Shown: positions 36,909 through 47,176, counted from the stretch's first letter. The stretch: DNA of 64,000 bases from an uncultured Aquimarina sp. (GCA_947498455.1 CANMKK010000002.1:186001-250000); one strand, 5' to 3'. Translations and numbers: made by a program. The notes: generated from the letters alone by a model not told the origin.

Positions 36909-39332
36909 ATGCGTTTATTTATAGCTATTTTAGCCACTTTTTTTTACGGAACTATCGGTTTTTCTCAAAAGATAACTATTTTGAGTAAGTCAGATAATAG
37001 ACCTATTCCTGATGTGGCTGTCTATAATAAAGCTAAATCAAAAAGTACAGTATCTGATTTTGACGGAATAGCAGATATTTCTGAATTTTCTACTAATGAA
37101 GTAGTTTATTTTGAACATATTTCACATATAGTGAAGAGCTATGTGAAATCAAAAATTATCAAAAAAGGAGGAAAGGTGTATTTAGAAATAGATGAAAATC
37201 AATTGTCTGAAGTATTTATTTCTATATCAAAATGGGAACAAGATAAAAAAGATGTTACCCAAAAAATTGTGAGCATAACATCAGAAGATATTGCATTGTC
37301 CACACCACAGACATCTGCAGATTTGTTGCAGAGCAGTGGTCAGGTATTCATACAGAAGAGTCAATTAGGTGGAGGTAGTCCTATTATTAGAGGTTTTTCG
37401 ACCAACAGGCTATTACTTACTGTAGATGGAGTACGGATGAATACTGCTATTTTTAGAGGAGGAAATGTTCAGAATGTTATATCAGTTGATCCGTTTACTG
37501 TCGATAGAACAGAGGTTATTTTAGGCCCAGGGTCTGTAGTCTATGGGAGTGATGCTGTGGGAGGTGTGATGAATTTTTATACTGCCAAACCTAAATTCGC
37601 ATTCAATGGCGAAAATAAATTAAGTGGCAATGCAATTATGAGATATGCCAGCGCTAGTAAAGAAAAAACAGGTCATATTGATTTTAATATAGGGTTGGAG
37701 AAATGGGCTTTTCTTACGAGTATTAGTTATACGGATTTCGATGACCTAAAAATGGGAAGTCACGGCCCTGATGATTATTTAAGAAACGAATATGTAGTAA
37801 CTACTCCTGGTTCAGGGCTCCCTTTTATAGATCAAGTAGTAGAAAATGAAGATCCAGAAACGCAGGTTTTTACAGGATATGATCAAATAAATTTTTTACA
37901 AAAACTTCGTTTTGTTCCTAACGAAAAATGGGAGTTTAATGCAGGGTTTATTTATACCGAAACATCTGACTATTCAAGATATGATAGATTAATTAGGCGT
38001 AGAGGAGATAATCTAAGATCTGCAGAGTGGTTTTACGGTCCTCAGAAATGGCTAATGGGTAATTTTCAACTAACTAATAAGTGGAATAGCCTTATGTATG
38101 ATAACCTAAGGTTTACAGCTGCATATCAAAATTTTAAGGAGAGTAGAAATGATCGTGATTTTGGGAGTGAGATTTTTTCTAAAAAAGAAGAAGATGTAGA
38201 TGCATACTCTTTAAATCTTGATTTTGAGAAGAATTTAGGGAAAAAAACCTCATTGTATTATGGATTAGAATATATATTGAATCATGTACACTCAAAAGCT
38301 CACGAACGTAATATTGTTTCAAATGAAATAACCGCTATTTCATCCAGGTATCCGGATGGGTCAACCTGGCAATCTATTGCAGCATATACAAGTATAAAGG
38401 CTGAGCTAAGTGAGAAATTAAGGTTTCAAGGAGGAGTGCGATATAATAGAATTATTTTATATTCGGAGTTCGATGATACATTTTTTGATTTTCCTTTTAC
38501 CGAAGCCAATATTGATACGGAAGCATTTACGGGTACAGCAGGTATTAGCTGGTTACCTAGTGATATTCTGCAATGGAAATTAAATTTTTCAACAGCTTTT
38601 AGAGCGCCAAATATTGATGATGTCGGTAAGGTTTTTGATTCAGAACCAGGATCTGTAGTAGTGCCCAATCCAGATTTAGAGCCTGAATATGCTTATAATG
38701 GAGAATTAGGAGTAACTGCTAGTCTGAACAAAAATTTTAAAGTAGACTTAGCAACCTATTATACACAGCTTGATAATGCCTTGGTTCGTAGAGATTTTAA
38801 CCTTAATGGTGAAACAGAAATTATTTTTGAAGGAGAATCAAGTAATGTACAAGCTATTCAGAATGCCGCAAATGCTAGTATATATGGTTTTGAGGCTGGA
38901 ATAAGTTATGATTTTGCTAGAAACTTTAACCTTTCGTCGCATTATACTTTTACAGGAGGTGAAGAAGAATTAGAAAGTGGAGTGACTTCAGCATCGAGAC
39001 ATGTGGCACCACAATTTGGAGATACTCATATTAAATTTACTTCGGATAAATGGATGATCGATATGTTTGCTGTATATAATGGACAATTTGATTATGAAGA
39101 TTTAGCACTATCTCAACAAAACAATGACTTCTTGTATGCTAAGGATGAAAATGGGAATCCATATTCACCTTCTTGGTATACTTTAAATATAAGATCTCAA
39201 TATCAGTTTACCGATAGCTTGCAAGGAACTGTTACAATAGAAAATATAACAGATCAACGCTACCGGCCTTATTCCTCTGGAATTGCTGCTGCAGGAAGAA
39301 ATTTTATTATGTCACTAAAGTATTCTTTATAA
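36909..39332 (+). CDS. TonB-dependent outer-membrane receptor
   Basis: This 807-residue protein has a signal peptide (to about residue 20) and a carboxypeptidase-regulatory-like domain (about 21-100). A plug domain follows (DLLQSSGQVFIQKSQLGGGSPIIRG, then VDRTEVILGPGSVVYGSDAVGG), and a 22-strand-type barrel ends in AAGRNFIMSLKYSL. The plug resembles heme/iron-complex receptors, so iron or heme uptake is plausible but not shown. It is only 3 bp downstream of recO. Confidence 0.9.
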   Translation: MRLFIAILATFFYGTIGFSQKITILSKSDNRPIPDVAVYNKAKSKSTVSDFDGIADISEFSTNEVVYFEHISHIVKSYVKSKIIKKGGKVYLEIDENQLSEVFISISKWEQDKKDVTQKIVSITSEDIALSTPQTSADLLQSSGQVFIQKSQLGGGSPIIRGFSTNRLLLTVDGVRMNTAIFRGGNVQNVISVDPFTVDRTEVILGPGSVVYGSDAVGGVMNFYTAKPKFAFNGENKLSGNAIMRYASASKEKTGHIDFNIGLEKWAFLTSISYTDFDDLKMGSHGPDDYLRNEYVVTTPGSGLPFIDQVVENEDPETQVFTGYDQINFLQKLRFVPNEKWEFNAGFIYTETSDYSRYDRLIRRRGDNLRSAEWFYGPQKWLMGNFQLTNKWNSLMYDNLRFTAAYQNFKESRNDRDFGSEIFSKKEEDVDAYSLNLDFEKNLGKKTSLYYGLEYILNHVHSKAHERNIVSNEITAISSRYPDGSTWQSIAAYTSIKAELSEKLRFQGGVRYNRIILYSEFDDTFFDFPFTEANIDTEAFTGTAGISWLPSDILQWKLNFSTAFRAPNIDDVGKVFDSEPGSVVVPNPDLEPEYAYNGELGVTASLNKNFKVDLATYYTQLDNALVRRDFNLNGETEIIFEGESSNVQAIQNAANASIYGFEAGISYDFARNFNLSSHYTFTGGEEELESGVTSASRHVAPQFGDTHIKFTSDKWMIDMFAVYNGQFDYEDLALSQQNNDFLYAKDENGNPYSPSWYTLNIRSQYQFTDSLQGTVTIENITDQRYRPYSSGIAAAGRNFIMSLKYSL

Positions 39333-39347
39333 ACCGAATCATATTTT

Positions 39348-40001
39348 TTGGAAGATACACTGTATATTTTTGATATTGATGGAACATTAACGGATAGTGT
39401 ACCAATGTACCTTATGTCAGTAACGAATGCAATGCTAAAAATTGGAATCGTAGATATTGATACTGATTATAATAATTATAAGTATCATACGGATAGTTAT
39501 GCGCTTAGATATAATTATGAACGAAATTTTAGTAGGGATATGCCAAAAAGCTTATTAAAAGATTTCGAGAATAGCTTACTAGAAGAAATGAGTGTATTTA
39601 GTCCAGTGAATGAAATTAAGGGGGCAAAAGCATTGATAAAGTTTTTAAAAGATAATCAAGTGTCATTTTGTTTTGCCACGGGAGCTTTGCCAAAACCAGC
39701 GATAGTCAAACTCGAGCAATGTGATATATGGTATGACAAAGAATTATTGGCTACTTCTTTAACTAGTGAATCCAGGGAAGGTTTTGTATTAGATGCCGTA
39801 GAAAAGGCAAAGAAATATTTTAAAAGAACTGGATTTAATAAGATTGTATCTGTTGGAGATGGAGTATGGGATCTAAAAACTGCGCAAAACCTTTCATTTG
39901 ATTTTGTAGGTATTGGAGATAAAAATAAAAAGAAACTACTAGAATATGGGGCAACTCAATGTTATTCCGATTTAGAAGCCTTTAGAGAATCTACTTTTTA
40001 A
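39348..40001 (+). CDS. HAD family hydrolase
   Basis: This 217-residue haloacid-dehalogenase-like phosphatase has motif I DIDGTLTDS near the N-terminus, a helical cap, and motif IV VGDGVWDLKTA in the C-terminal third. No ATG fits the start of the motif I strand. A TTG at 39348 gives a natural N-terminus. It lies 15 bp after the TonB receptor gene, and its end overlaps the convergent gene by 11 bp. The substrate is unknown. Confidence 0.85.
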   Translation: MEDTLYIFDIDGTLTDSVPMYLMSVTNAMLKIGIVDIDTDYNNYKYHTDSYALRYNYERNFSRDMPKSLLKDFENSLLEEMSVFSPVNEIKGAKALIKFLKDNQVSFCFATGALPKPAIVKLEQCDIWYDKELLATSLTSESREGFVLDAVEKAKKYFKRTGFNKIVSVGDGVWDLKTAQNLSFDFVGIGDKNKKKLLEYGATQCYSDLEAFRESTF

Positions 40002-40506
40002 TATTTCGTAGTTTTTCCATCAATTTGGTGTCAAAACCTTTTTTGAGTTTAGTTATTTCTGATATATTTTCGTTTGGAATAGCAATCGATAGTACATAAT
40101 GCTTCACTTTCCATCCGTGTTCCGTATTTTTTATAATACCACTACCTCGACAGATACCCATTTGCGTATCTAATAGTTCATCAAACCAAGCAATATTGTT
40201 TTCTTGTTGAGTATAAATATTTCTTTCTAGGGTGCTAAAACTCCATGCTTTCCCTTGGTCGAAATAAGGTTTAGCATAAGCTTTAAACTCTGGGATAGTC
40301 CAATTTTCTGTAGCATCTGTACCAATAAAGATAGCATCTTTGGTCATAAAACTATAATACTGATCAAAATCTGCATCTGCTGCAGCCTTATGCCATTTTT
40401 CTAGCACTTCAGAAATATTTTGGACATCTGTTTTTTTACTAAGTTTTGATTGCGCATTTCCTGATATAGAAATAAGTAAAAGGACTAAAACAATACTTTT
40501 TTTCAT
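39991..40506 (-). CDS. Secreted SnoaL/NTF2-like protein
   Basis: This 171-residue protein has a signal peptide (LVLLLISISGNAQ) and an NTF2-like cone domain (EVLEKWHKAAADADFDQYYSFM, then TDATENWT). Such domains often bind small hydrophobic ligands or act as isomerases. Active-site residues cannot be assigned. It lies 13 bp after a lipoprotein gene on the same strand. Confidence 0.8.
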   Translation of the reverse strand: MKKSIVLVLLLISISGNAQSKLSKKTDVQNISEVLEKWHKAAADADFDQYYSFMTKDAIFIGTDATENWTIPEFKAYAKPYFDQGKAWSFSTLERNIYTQQENNIAWFDELLDTQMGICRGSGIIKNTEHGWKVKHYVLSIAIPNENISEITKLKKGFDTKLMEKLRNIKK

Positions 40507-40519
40507 CTGTATGGTTTGT

Positions 40520-41104
40520 TTAATGTTTCATTTCGAAACTTTCTTTTTTATGATCTGGTACTGAATCTTTCACAATGTTAGTTTCACGTAGAAGCTCTTT
40601 TTCAATATTTTCGGGTATAGCTAAAGATAATTCGTTTAATTGGATAATTAGACTATTATACGCAGTCAGAAGCCTTATGTTAGCATCCATTAATTTTTGA
40701 TTATCTGGATTTTCTTTTGTAGAAAGTTGAGATAATAAGCCTGATTCTGTTGCTAATACTGCGATTCTTGATTTTATAGTATTTACCCTAAGCTCTTTGG
40801 TGAGATTTTCTTTAAAGGTTTGGATCAAAAAATCTGTACTATCGGCATATTTTTTAATATGAAAAGGATTAGCGGTGTGCATTGTGTGTGCAATCTTTCT
40901 AAGACTTTTAAAATCTTCAAAACTTTCCAGATCTTTTTCTGCTTCTGGCGAAAGTTTTAAGATATCCAATGTGATTTTTTCTTTAGATAAACTATCTAAT
41001 TGTACCTTGATATTATCTTCTTTGGAAACAGAAGGAGCATCTTTTTTGCAGCCTAGACAGATTAAGAAAGATAGTATATAAAAGAATAACAATGATTTCA
41101 TCAT
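40520..41104 (-). CDS. Hypothetical helical lipoprotein
   Basis: This 194-residue predicted lipoprotein (YILSFLICLGC lipobox near residue 19) has an all-helical mature part rich in Glu, Lys and Leu. No family is recognised. It is probably co-transcribed with the downstream NTF2-like gene. Confidence 0.7.
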   Translation of the reverse strand: MMKSLLFFYILSFLICLGCKKDAPSVSKEDNIKVQLDSLSKEKITLDILKLSPEAEKDLESFEDFKSLRKIAHTMHTANPFHIKKYADSTDFLIQTFKENLTKELRVNTIKSRIAVLATESGLLSQLSTKENPDNQKLMDANIRLLTAYNSLIIQLNELSLAIPENIEKELLRETNIVKDSVPDHKKESFEMKH

Positions 41105-41201
41105 ATTTTTTCAATAATAGACCAAAAATAGTGAATATCGTTACAACTAAAAATTAAAAAACAACCTCGTCAGTGTAAAAAAAACTTGAAGAAGTTTTCG
41201 T

Positions 41202-42212
41202 TTATTCCAAAATCAGTTTTAGGATATATGTTTCGTATAATTTTTCTTGGGGAAACAAGGATCCGTCATCGTTAAAACTTCCGAACTGAGCATTGGCAAT
41301 ATAATAAAGTTGGTTTCCGATTACTTCTCCAGTAGTAGGGTTGTTCATTACAGGATGATTTACTTCAAGAAGTTTAGAGGATATTATATTGATACCTAAT
41401 TTGTCTAATGTAAACTGCTGTACTGTGTTGATATCGGGTTGAATTCCAATTAGTGAATTGTTATAAAAATACAGTCCGTCAATGCTTTCTTGTTTGGATA
41501 CTTTAATATTTTCCGGGGTTTTTAGAGGTTGAATTTTATAATCGGGTATGTTGATTATTGAAATTCCATCAGAATGGGCGACATATAGCTTGGATTCATT
41601 GTTTGATAGAGCCAAGCCATTGGGATACTTAATGTTATCAAATACGAATATTTTTTCTAACTTGTTTTCTGTAGTTGAAATTTTATAAATTGAAGGTTCA
41701 GAAAACATATGAGTAATATAAACATCTCCTTTTTTATTAATTACTAGGTCATTGAAAAAGTGAACTTTTCCAGGGGAATCCAAGACATATTTTTTGATTA
41801 GTTTTCCGGTGTCCAGATTGAATTTAAAAACTCCAGCAGGTCTACCTTCATTTTTATCTTTAAAACGATATCCTTCTAGGTTGTCTCCACCTGAACTGCA
41901 TACCCAGAGATTCCGCCTTTCGACATCGGCTTTTATTCCAATAATCATCCATAACCCATGTTGTTTAGGCAGTATAAAATCTTGTAGGTCACCATTCCTC
42001 AAAATTTTGACAATCTTACCCTTTCTGGTACTTCCTATAAAGAATTCGTTTTTGATTGAATCATATGCAATGCTTTCTGGAAGTAAGTCTTTTTCAGTAA
42101 TAGTAAATGCGGTATAACTATGGCTTATTCTTGTTATACTTTGTGCAGATACGCTGAATGCGACTAATATGGAAAATGAAATTATATGTATGAAAGACGG
42201 ACTGGGGTTCAT
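41202..42212 (-). CDS. Secreted SMP-30/NHL-type six-bladed propeller protein
   Basis: This 336-residue protein has a signal peptide ending VAFSVSAQ. It has beta-propeller features of the SMP-30/gluconolactonase/strictosidine-synthase-like clan: PESIAYDSIKNEFFIGSTRKGKIV, VHFFNDLVINKKGDVYITHMF and YPNGLALSNNESKLYVAH. A lactonase role is possible because the Asn/Asp metal ligands appear in FNDL and PNGL. It is divergent from the LytS gene. Confidence 0.82.
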   Translation of the reverse strand: MNPSPSFIHIISFSILVAFSVSAQSITRISHSYTAFTITEKDLLPESIAYDSIKNEFFIGSTRKGKIVKILRNGDLQDFILPKQHGLWMIIGIKADVERRNLWVCSSGGDNLEGYRFKDKNEGRPAGVFKFNLDTGKLIKKYVLDSPGKVHFFNDLVINKKGDVYITHMFSEPSIYKISTTENKLEKIFVFDNIKYPNGLALSNNESKLYVAHSDGISIINIPDYKIQPLKTPENIKVSKQESIDGLYFYNNSLIGIQPDINTVQQFTLDKLGINIISSKLLEVNHPVMNNPTTGEVIGNQLYYIANAQFGSFNDDGSLFPQEKLYETYILKLILE

Positions 42213-42370
42213 ATCTAATGTGCTTTACACAAATTGAAATTACAAAGCATTATTGTATCCTCAATTGTTTTTATATAAAAGATATTAGAGTTTTTGCCAA
42301 ATTGCAGATTTCTTATGTCAATTAACTTGTGTGGTTTTACATAAGTTATATGTCTTTATACATAAAAACA

Positions 42371-42400
42371 TTGTATAAAATCGTATAAATGCTAGTTTTG
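42371..42400 (+). promoter_or_regulatory. Consensus promoter of the LytS/LytTR operon
   Basis: TTG at 42371-42373 and TAGTTTTG at 42393-42400 are separated by 19 bp, a textbook Bacteroidota promoter. The -7 element ends 4 bp before the ATG, so the mRNA is probably leaderless. Confidence 0.65.
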
Positions 42401-42404
42401 TTCT

Positions 42405-43466
42405 ATGAGTGTTTATAAGGGTAAATTAAAATATTTTATATACCACGTTTTATTCTGGATAGTAATTTTAGCTTCATTTACTATCTCTGAATGGGGGTAT
42501 ATGGACAGTCTTACTGATGCAGTTATTTATGAGATGCTCTTTTTACCATCACGGCTGATTGTTGTTTATGTGAACTGGTTTATACTTATTCCGGAATATC
42601 TATATAAAAACAAATTTGTCAAGTATTTTGTAGCCTTATTATTAGTATTGGTTGTAATTGGGATAGGTCACCGCTATTTTGTTTTGTATTGGGGGTTTCC
42701 CACGTATTTTCCACAATGGATGAAGAAAGCGGTGATCGAGCCTTTGAATCTCTCTAAATTATTTCAAACTATATTGATAATTGTCTCTCCGGTAGCCTAT
42801 ACTACAGGTTTTAAGCTTTATATGGATTGGTTTAGGCAGCGTAGGGTTACACAAGCACTGAGAAGGGAAAAAACAGATGCAGAATTAAAATTTTTAAAAT
42901 CACAAACCAACCCTCATTTTCTTTTTAATACATTGAATAGTATATATGGATTGGCATTAGAGAAGTCCGAAAAAACACCAAATCTTATATTAAAACTATC
43001 AGATATTCTTAGTTATACATTATACGAATCTAATGCCGAAAAAGTAGAGTTGGATAAAGAGTTATTGTTGATTGAAAATATTATAGCTTTAGAGAAAGAG
43101 CGTTATGAAAAACGTGTGACAATTGACTATAAAGTAATAGGAGATGTAAGTGGAATAAAAATTCCTCCTTTGATATTAGTACCTTTTGTAGAAAATGCAT
43201 TTAAGCATGGGCTCATGAATGAGACGGAAAAGGGATGGATCGCTGTTGGGATTGAAGCTTCTGAAGATGTACTTCTTTTTAAGGTGGAAAATAGCATTTC
43301 AGAACAAGAAGATATAAGTCATACTAATGGTGGAGGTTTGGGACTCCAGAATGTTTCGCGTAGATTAGATTTGTTGTATGGAGATACTAAAGAATTGCAT
43401 ATTTGTAAAGAAGAAGATTCTTTTACCGTTATATTAACTATTAAATTGCATCAGAATGCCTCTTAA
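42405..43466 (+). CDS. LytS-type sensor histidine kinase
   Basis: This 353-residue membrane kinase has four hydrophobic helices (about residues 10-140) followed by a short coiled coil. The His_kinase domain has the phospho-accepting His in KSQTNPHFLFNTLNSI and a HATPase part with PFVENAFKHG and GGGLGLQNVSRRL. It pairs with the response regulator gene that overlaps its end by 11 bp. The signal is unknown. Confidence 0.93.
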   Translation: MSVYKGKLKYFIYHVLFWIVILASFTISEWGYMDSLTDAVIYEMLFLPSRLIVVYVNWFILIPEYLYKNKFVKYFVALLLVLVVIGIGHRYFVLYWGFPTYFPQWMKKAVIEPLNLSKLFQTILIIVSPVAYTTGFKLYMDWFRQRRVTQALRREKTDAELKFLKSQTNPHFLFNTLNSIYGLALEKSEKTPNLILKLSDILSYTLYESNAEKVELDKELLLIENIIALEKERYEKRVTIDYKVIGDVSGIKIPPLILVPFVENAFKHGLMNETEKGWIAVGIEASEDVLLFKVENSISEQEDISHTNGGGLGLQNVSRRLDLLYGDTKELHICKEEDSFTVILTIKLHQNAS

Positions 43467-44166
43467 ATGTCTTATAGTCGATGATGAACCAATTGCTCAA
43501 AATATTGTGAAGGGATTTATAGCTGATACACCTAACTTAGAAACTGTTGGTATTTGTGATAATGCTATGGAAGCTTTAAAATTACTTCAGGAGTATTCTA
43601 TAGATGTTTTATTTCTGGATATCGAAATGCCTAAAATCACAGGGTTAAGTTTCTTAAAAACATTGCCTCAGCCTCCTGCCACAATAATTACCACTGCGTA
43701 TAGGGAATTTGCTTTGGATGGATTTGAGTTAAATGTTGTTGATTATTTATTAAAACCTTTTTCTTTCGAAAGATTTCTGAAAGCAATAAATAAAATACAT
43801 AATACTAGGATCGATAAACTTTCAGTAGTATCAAAAACTAAGACATACGAATATTTTAAAATTGACAGGAAGAATATAAAGGTGAATTATGATGATATTT
43901 TTTTTATCCAAGGATTGAGTAATTATGTGAAAATTTATCTGAAAGATAAACATCTAGTTGTTTATCATAAATTAATGGATTTAGAAAAGTTACTTCCGCA
44001 AGAACAATTTTTAAGAATACATAAGTCTTATATTATTGCTATAGATAAAATCAAAGCATATGGGAATGATTACATAGAAATATTAGATCACCAATTATCA
44101 ATAGGTAATACGTATAAAGAGTGTTTTTTTAAGAAAATTACAGATATGGATGGTGATTCAATATAA
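43456..44166 (+). CDS. LytTR-family response regulator
   Basis: This 236-residue regulator has a receiver domain with the acidic pocket (IVDDEPIA), the phospho-acceptor Asp in DVLFLDIEMPKI, and the Lys in YLLKPF. A LytTR DNA-binding domain follows (FFIQGLSNYVKIYL, FLRIHKSYIIAIDKI). It is the partner of the kinase encoded just upstream. The target genes are not evident. Confidence 0.94.
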   Translation: MPLKCLIVDDEPIAQNIVKGFIADTPNLETVGICDNAMEALKLLQEYSIDVLFLDIEMPKITGLSFLKTLPQPPATIITTAYREFALDGFELNVVDYLLKPFSFERFLKAINKIHNTRIDKLSVVSKTKTYEYFKIDRKNIKVNYDDIFFIQGLSNYVKIYLKDKHLVVYHKLMDLEKLLPQEQFLRIHKSYIIAIDKIKAYGNDYIEILDHQLSIGNTYKECFFKKITDMDGDSI

Positions 44167-44237
44167 ATGGTTTGGTAGAAAAGAATTCACAAAATCAAAA
44201 AAATATTGTTATTCCGTACTCGTAGCTAAGCTTGATT

Positions 44238-45635
44238 CTATAAATTTTTGGCAACCCATTCATTAAAACCTATATATCCTAAAACATGTTTTGGGATCGT
44301 CTGTTTCTCTAATTCGATTTTTAAATTATTAAAAGATAGTGTTTTATCCTTAGTTGAATATTCAACAGTTTTTGACATAAATTTCAATATTATTTTTTCA
44401 TAGAGTTCTATGTTTTTTTGCTTTTTAATATGTTTTTTTAAAGATTCTATCAAGTATCTAAGTGTAAAGCCATTTCCTAGCTCATAATGGATCAGTATGT
44501 TTATCCAATAGGTGTAAGTAATTAAGTCTTTTCGATCCTTTTTGGTTTGGTGATTCAGGATGTCATTTACCCAATGCAATGCTTTTTTGTAATCTTTTTT
44601 TCTGAAATATATCGCGGCAAATTGAAAACGAAATGACAACCAATAATTACCGGGAATCAGCATTCTGTTTATGTCAATGAATTCCTGAATTTCGGTTATG
44701 ATGTTTTGAGTATTGTGAAGATCTTTTAAATCTCTATGTATTTCTAATTCGATGTTGTAAAGACGTAATGTTTCTTTAATTAATGCAGCAGAAGTTGATG
44801 TGTTATTAAATTCTTTCGCTTTTTGTTTTAATAGTAGAATTCTTACAAATGCCTCCTTATGCATTTTCTTATACACCAGATAGCTTAGGTAATTGTTGCA
44901 TACAGAAAAATAAGTTGCAAAATATTCTTTGAGTAACTCAGGGTTTTGTTCCCATTCTTTTATGAGTTTTTCTATCGTTTGTTTGGCTTTGATTTCGTTT
45001 TTTGAAGCAAGTTGTTTTTGAAATATATGAAGTGTCTTTAAAGTTTTGTTTTGTATGTGATGTGTTTTTTTATGAGATAAAGAAAAATGAGTAGGGTTCG
45101 TGTTTGCTAATAGAAGATTGGTGTATTCGACGCTGGCATTAAGTGTTTTTTTCTGTGAAGTAATTATCGTCTTTATTGTGTTAAAATCTTGAGGGAATAA
45201 TGCTTGATGTACTTTTCTTTTCCAGTCTTGAATTTGAAAAAGTAATAGATTCTGTTGGAAGTTAATTGCTTTTTTTTCCGCTCGTTTTAATTCGCTATTA
45301 CAAACTGTGTATAAGCCTTTATGAAATAAAATTTCTATGTTACGGAGAATGTCTGTCAATTCAGCTTGTATTGATATTTTAGAGTGGTAATTACGTAGGG
45401 ACTGTAAAATTCTTTGTTTGAGATAATTTTTAATTGTAGTGAGTTGTGTTGCAAATGCTTTGTCCTTAAATAATTCTTTTATTTGTGCCTCGTTATATGA
45501 TTTTTGTTCTGCTATTGCATCAAAAAGTAAGAGATATTCCGTGAATTCATTTCTTTGTGTTTCTATCTTAAAATATCGTTTTTCGCTTTTGGTTAAAGAT
45601 TTAATTAAGTAGAATAATTCTTCGTTTTTCTTCAT
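44238..45635 (-). CDS. Hypothetical helical-repeat protein
   Basis: This 465-residue all-helical protein is probably TPR-like. It opens MKKNEELFYLIKSLTKSEKRYFK, a start I associate with a Bacteroidota-specific group of unknown function. It has no signal peptide or membrane helix, so it is cytoplasmic. The composition is rich in Lys, Leu, Ile and Asn. It is convergent with the two-component operon. Confidence 0.7.
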   Translation of the reverse strand: MKKNEELFYLIKSLTKSEKRYFKIETQRNEFTEYLLLFDAIAEQKSYNEAQIKELFKDKAFATQLTTIKNYLKQRILQSLRNYHSKISIQAELTDILRNIEILFHKGLYTVCNSELKRAEKKAINFQQNLLLFQIQDWKRKVHQALFPQDFNTIKTIITSQKKTLNASVEYTNLLLANTNPTHFSLSHKKTHHIQNKTLKTLHIFQKQLASKNEIKAKQTIEKLIKEWEQNPELLKEYFATYFSVCNNYLSYLVYKKMHKEAFVRILLLKQKAKEFNNTSTSAALIKETLRLYNIELEIHRDLKDLHNTQNIITEIQEFIDINRMLIPGNYWLSFRFQFAAIYFRKKDYKKALHWVNDILNHQTKKDRKDLITYTYWINILIHYELGNGFTLRYLIESLKKHIKKQKNIELYEKIILKFMSKTVEYSTKDKTLSFNNLKIELEKQTIPKHVLGYIGFNEWVAKNL

Positions 45636-45727
45636 TTTAGAAACCTATGTTTTTTCAAAAATAACACTTTTTATAATCCATATGATCAAATACCTTTGGA
45701 ATATTCTTAATCTTAAAAATTTTATAT

Positions 45728-46090
45728 ATGTCTAGTGCAATTAATTGGTTCGAAATACCTACAACTAATTTCGAAAGAGCAATACAGTTTTATAATGAAC
45801 TTTTAGATACAGAACTTCAACCTATGGAGAAAGATTTTAAAATGGCTTTTTTTCCTTACCAGAATGGAGGAGTAGGAGGTTGTCTTACCCATGGTAATGG
45901 TAATAAGCCATCGCAGGAAGGAACGTTTGCTTATCTGAATGGCGGTGATGATTTATCGGTGCCATTAGCGCGTGTAGAAAAAGCAGGAGGAAAAATAGTA
46001 ATGCCAAAAACTTCTTTAGGAGAGAATGGGTTTATGGCCGTTTTTCTGGATACCGAAGGCAATAGAGTTGCTTTTCATTCTATGAAATGA
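45728..46090 (+). CDS. VOC family (glyoxalase-like) protein
   Basis: This 120-residue protein has two beta-alpha-beta-beta-beta modules (INWFEIPTTNFERAIQFYNELLD, then VGKIVMPKT-like and GFMAVFLDTEGNRVAFHS). VOC proteins include dioxygenases, isomerases and resistance proteins. The closest look is the short DUF-type VOC group of unknown substrate. Confidence 0.88.
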   Translation: MSSAINWFEIPTTNFERAIQFYNELLDTELQPMEKDFKMAFFPYQNGGVGGCLTHGNGNKPSQEGTFAYLNGGDDLSVPLARVEKAGGKIVMPKTSLGENGFMAVFLDTEGNRVAFHSMK

Positions 46091-46715
46091 TTTTATAGCA
46101 GTTACCTCAATTAGCAACTCAGTAGTTTTAGGTTTGGTAATCATACCATTATCAAACCTTTTGAAATATTTATTCGTAAATCGTATTATAGCAGCAATAC
46201 AGAAATATGAGCAATCTCTTACTATAGAACCTAAAAATTGTATCCTTAGAATCAATAGAGATATTCGGTTTTCTAAGGATAAAACACCATACAATCTTCA
46301 TTATACTGCTTTTGTTTCTAAAGGAGGAAGAAAGGATAAAAATATTCCTGGAATCTTTTTAAGATTCTCTACGGAGATGATTGGTATTATGGGTGGCTGT
46401 TTTGGACCTACAAAAGAACAATTGAAACAAATAAGATTAACTATTAGTAAGGATATTACAGTTTTTAAAGAATTAGTAGATGCTAAAGAATTTGTTCAAA
46501 AATTTGGAGAAATAAGAGGAGATAAAATGAAGCGTATATCAAAAGAATGGAAGGATGCATGCGAAAAAGAACCATTGGTAGCTAATAAACAATTTTACTT
46601 TGTAGGAGAAGAATCGACAGAACTGATAACAAGCGAATCTTTACTTGAAGAAATTATAAAATACTGGCATGTAATGAAACCTGTGAATGATTATCTAACA
46701 AAAATAATTCAATAA
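46089..46715 (+). pseudogene. DUF2461 family gene, N-terminus lost
   Basis: From about residue 35 the frame matches DUF2461: ILRINRDIRFSKDKTPYN, GIFLRFSTEMIGIMGGCFGPTKEQL, and KRISKEWKDACEKEPL. The usual N-terminal block (a helix with an NNNR-W-F pattern) is missing. The frame is open from 46086 to 46715, but the first ATG comes only in the middle of the domain. A TTG at 46134 is the best alternative start. Only about 45 bp separate it from the VOC stop, so the missing part cannot be encoded nearby. I read this as a 5'-truncated gene, although a short functional form is possible. Confidence 0.55.
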
Positions 46716-46717
46716 TT

Positions 46718-47077
46718 ATGGCATACAGTGAATATATGGCTGATAGGATTCGTAGAATCTTTGATGAAAAAAAGGTGGAATATTACGCGAAAAAAATGAT
46801 GGGAGGCTTATGCTTTATGGTTGATAATAAAATGTGCTGTGGGATTCATTATAGCAAAAAAAAGGAGACCGATCTTTTAATGGCTCGGATAGGGGAAGCC
46901 GCCTATGATGATGCTATCAAAAGAGATGGATGTCATCCAATGGATTTTACTGGTAGGCCAATGAAAGGGTATGTTTTTGTTACCCCAGATGGATTTGATA
47001 TGGATGTTGATCTTGAGTACTGGTTACGGTTATGTTTAGATTTTAATCCTATTGCAAAAAGTAGTAAAAAGAAATAA
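46718..47077 (+). CDS. TfoX N-terminal domain protein
   Basis: This 119-residue protein corresponds to the N-terminal TfoX domain alone (YMADRIRRIFDEKKVEYYAKKMMGGLCFM, then GRPMKGYVFV). TfoX/Sxy controls competence in gammaproteobacteria, but stand-alone domains like this have no known role in Bacteroidota. It lies 2 bp after the DUF2461 frame. Confidence 0.88.
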   Translation: MAYSEYMADRIRRIFDEKKVEYYAKKMMGGLCFMVDNKMCCGIHYSKKKETDLLMARIGEAAYDDAIKRDGCHPMDFTGRPMKGYVFVTPDGFDMDVDLEYWLRLCLDFNPIAKSSKKK

Positions 47078-47176
47078 GTGAATTTCTCTAGTTGTAACTT
47101 CCTTTTTTGATAAGATTAGGTATCTTGTTCGGATGAATCATGAAATGTTAACAGTTTCATTATTTCCTAAATTATC

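Noticed and set aside
46016..46294. 92-codon minus-strand frame across the VOC/DUF2461 junction
   Set aside because: I considered whether an inverted piece of the missing DUF2461 N-terminus lay here. The translated sequence does not resemble it and the space is too small.
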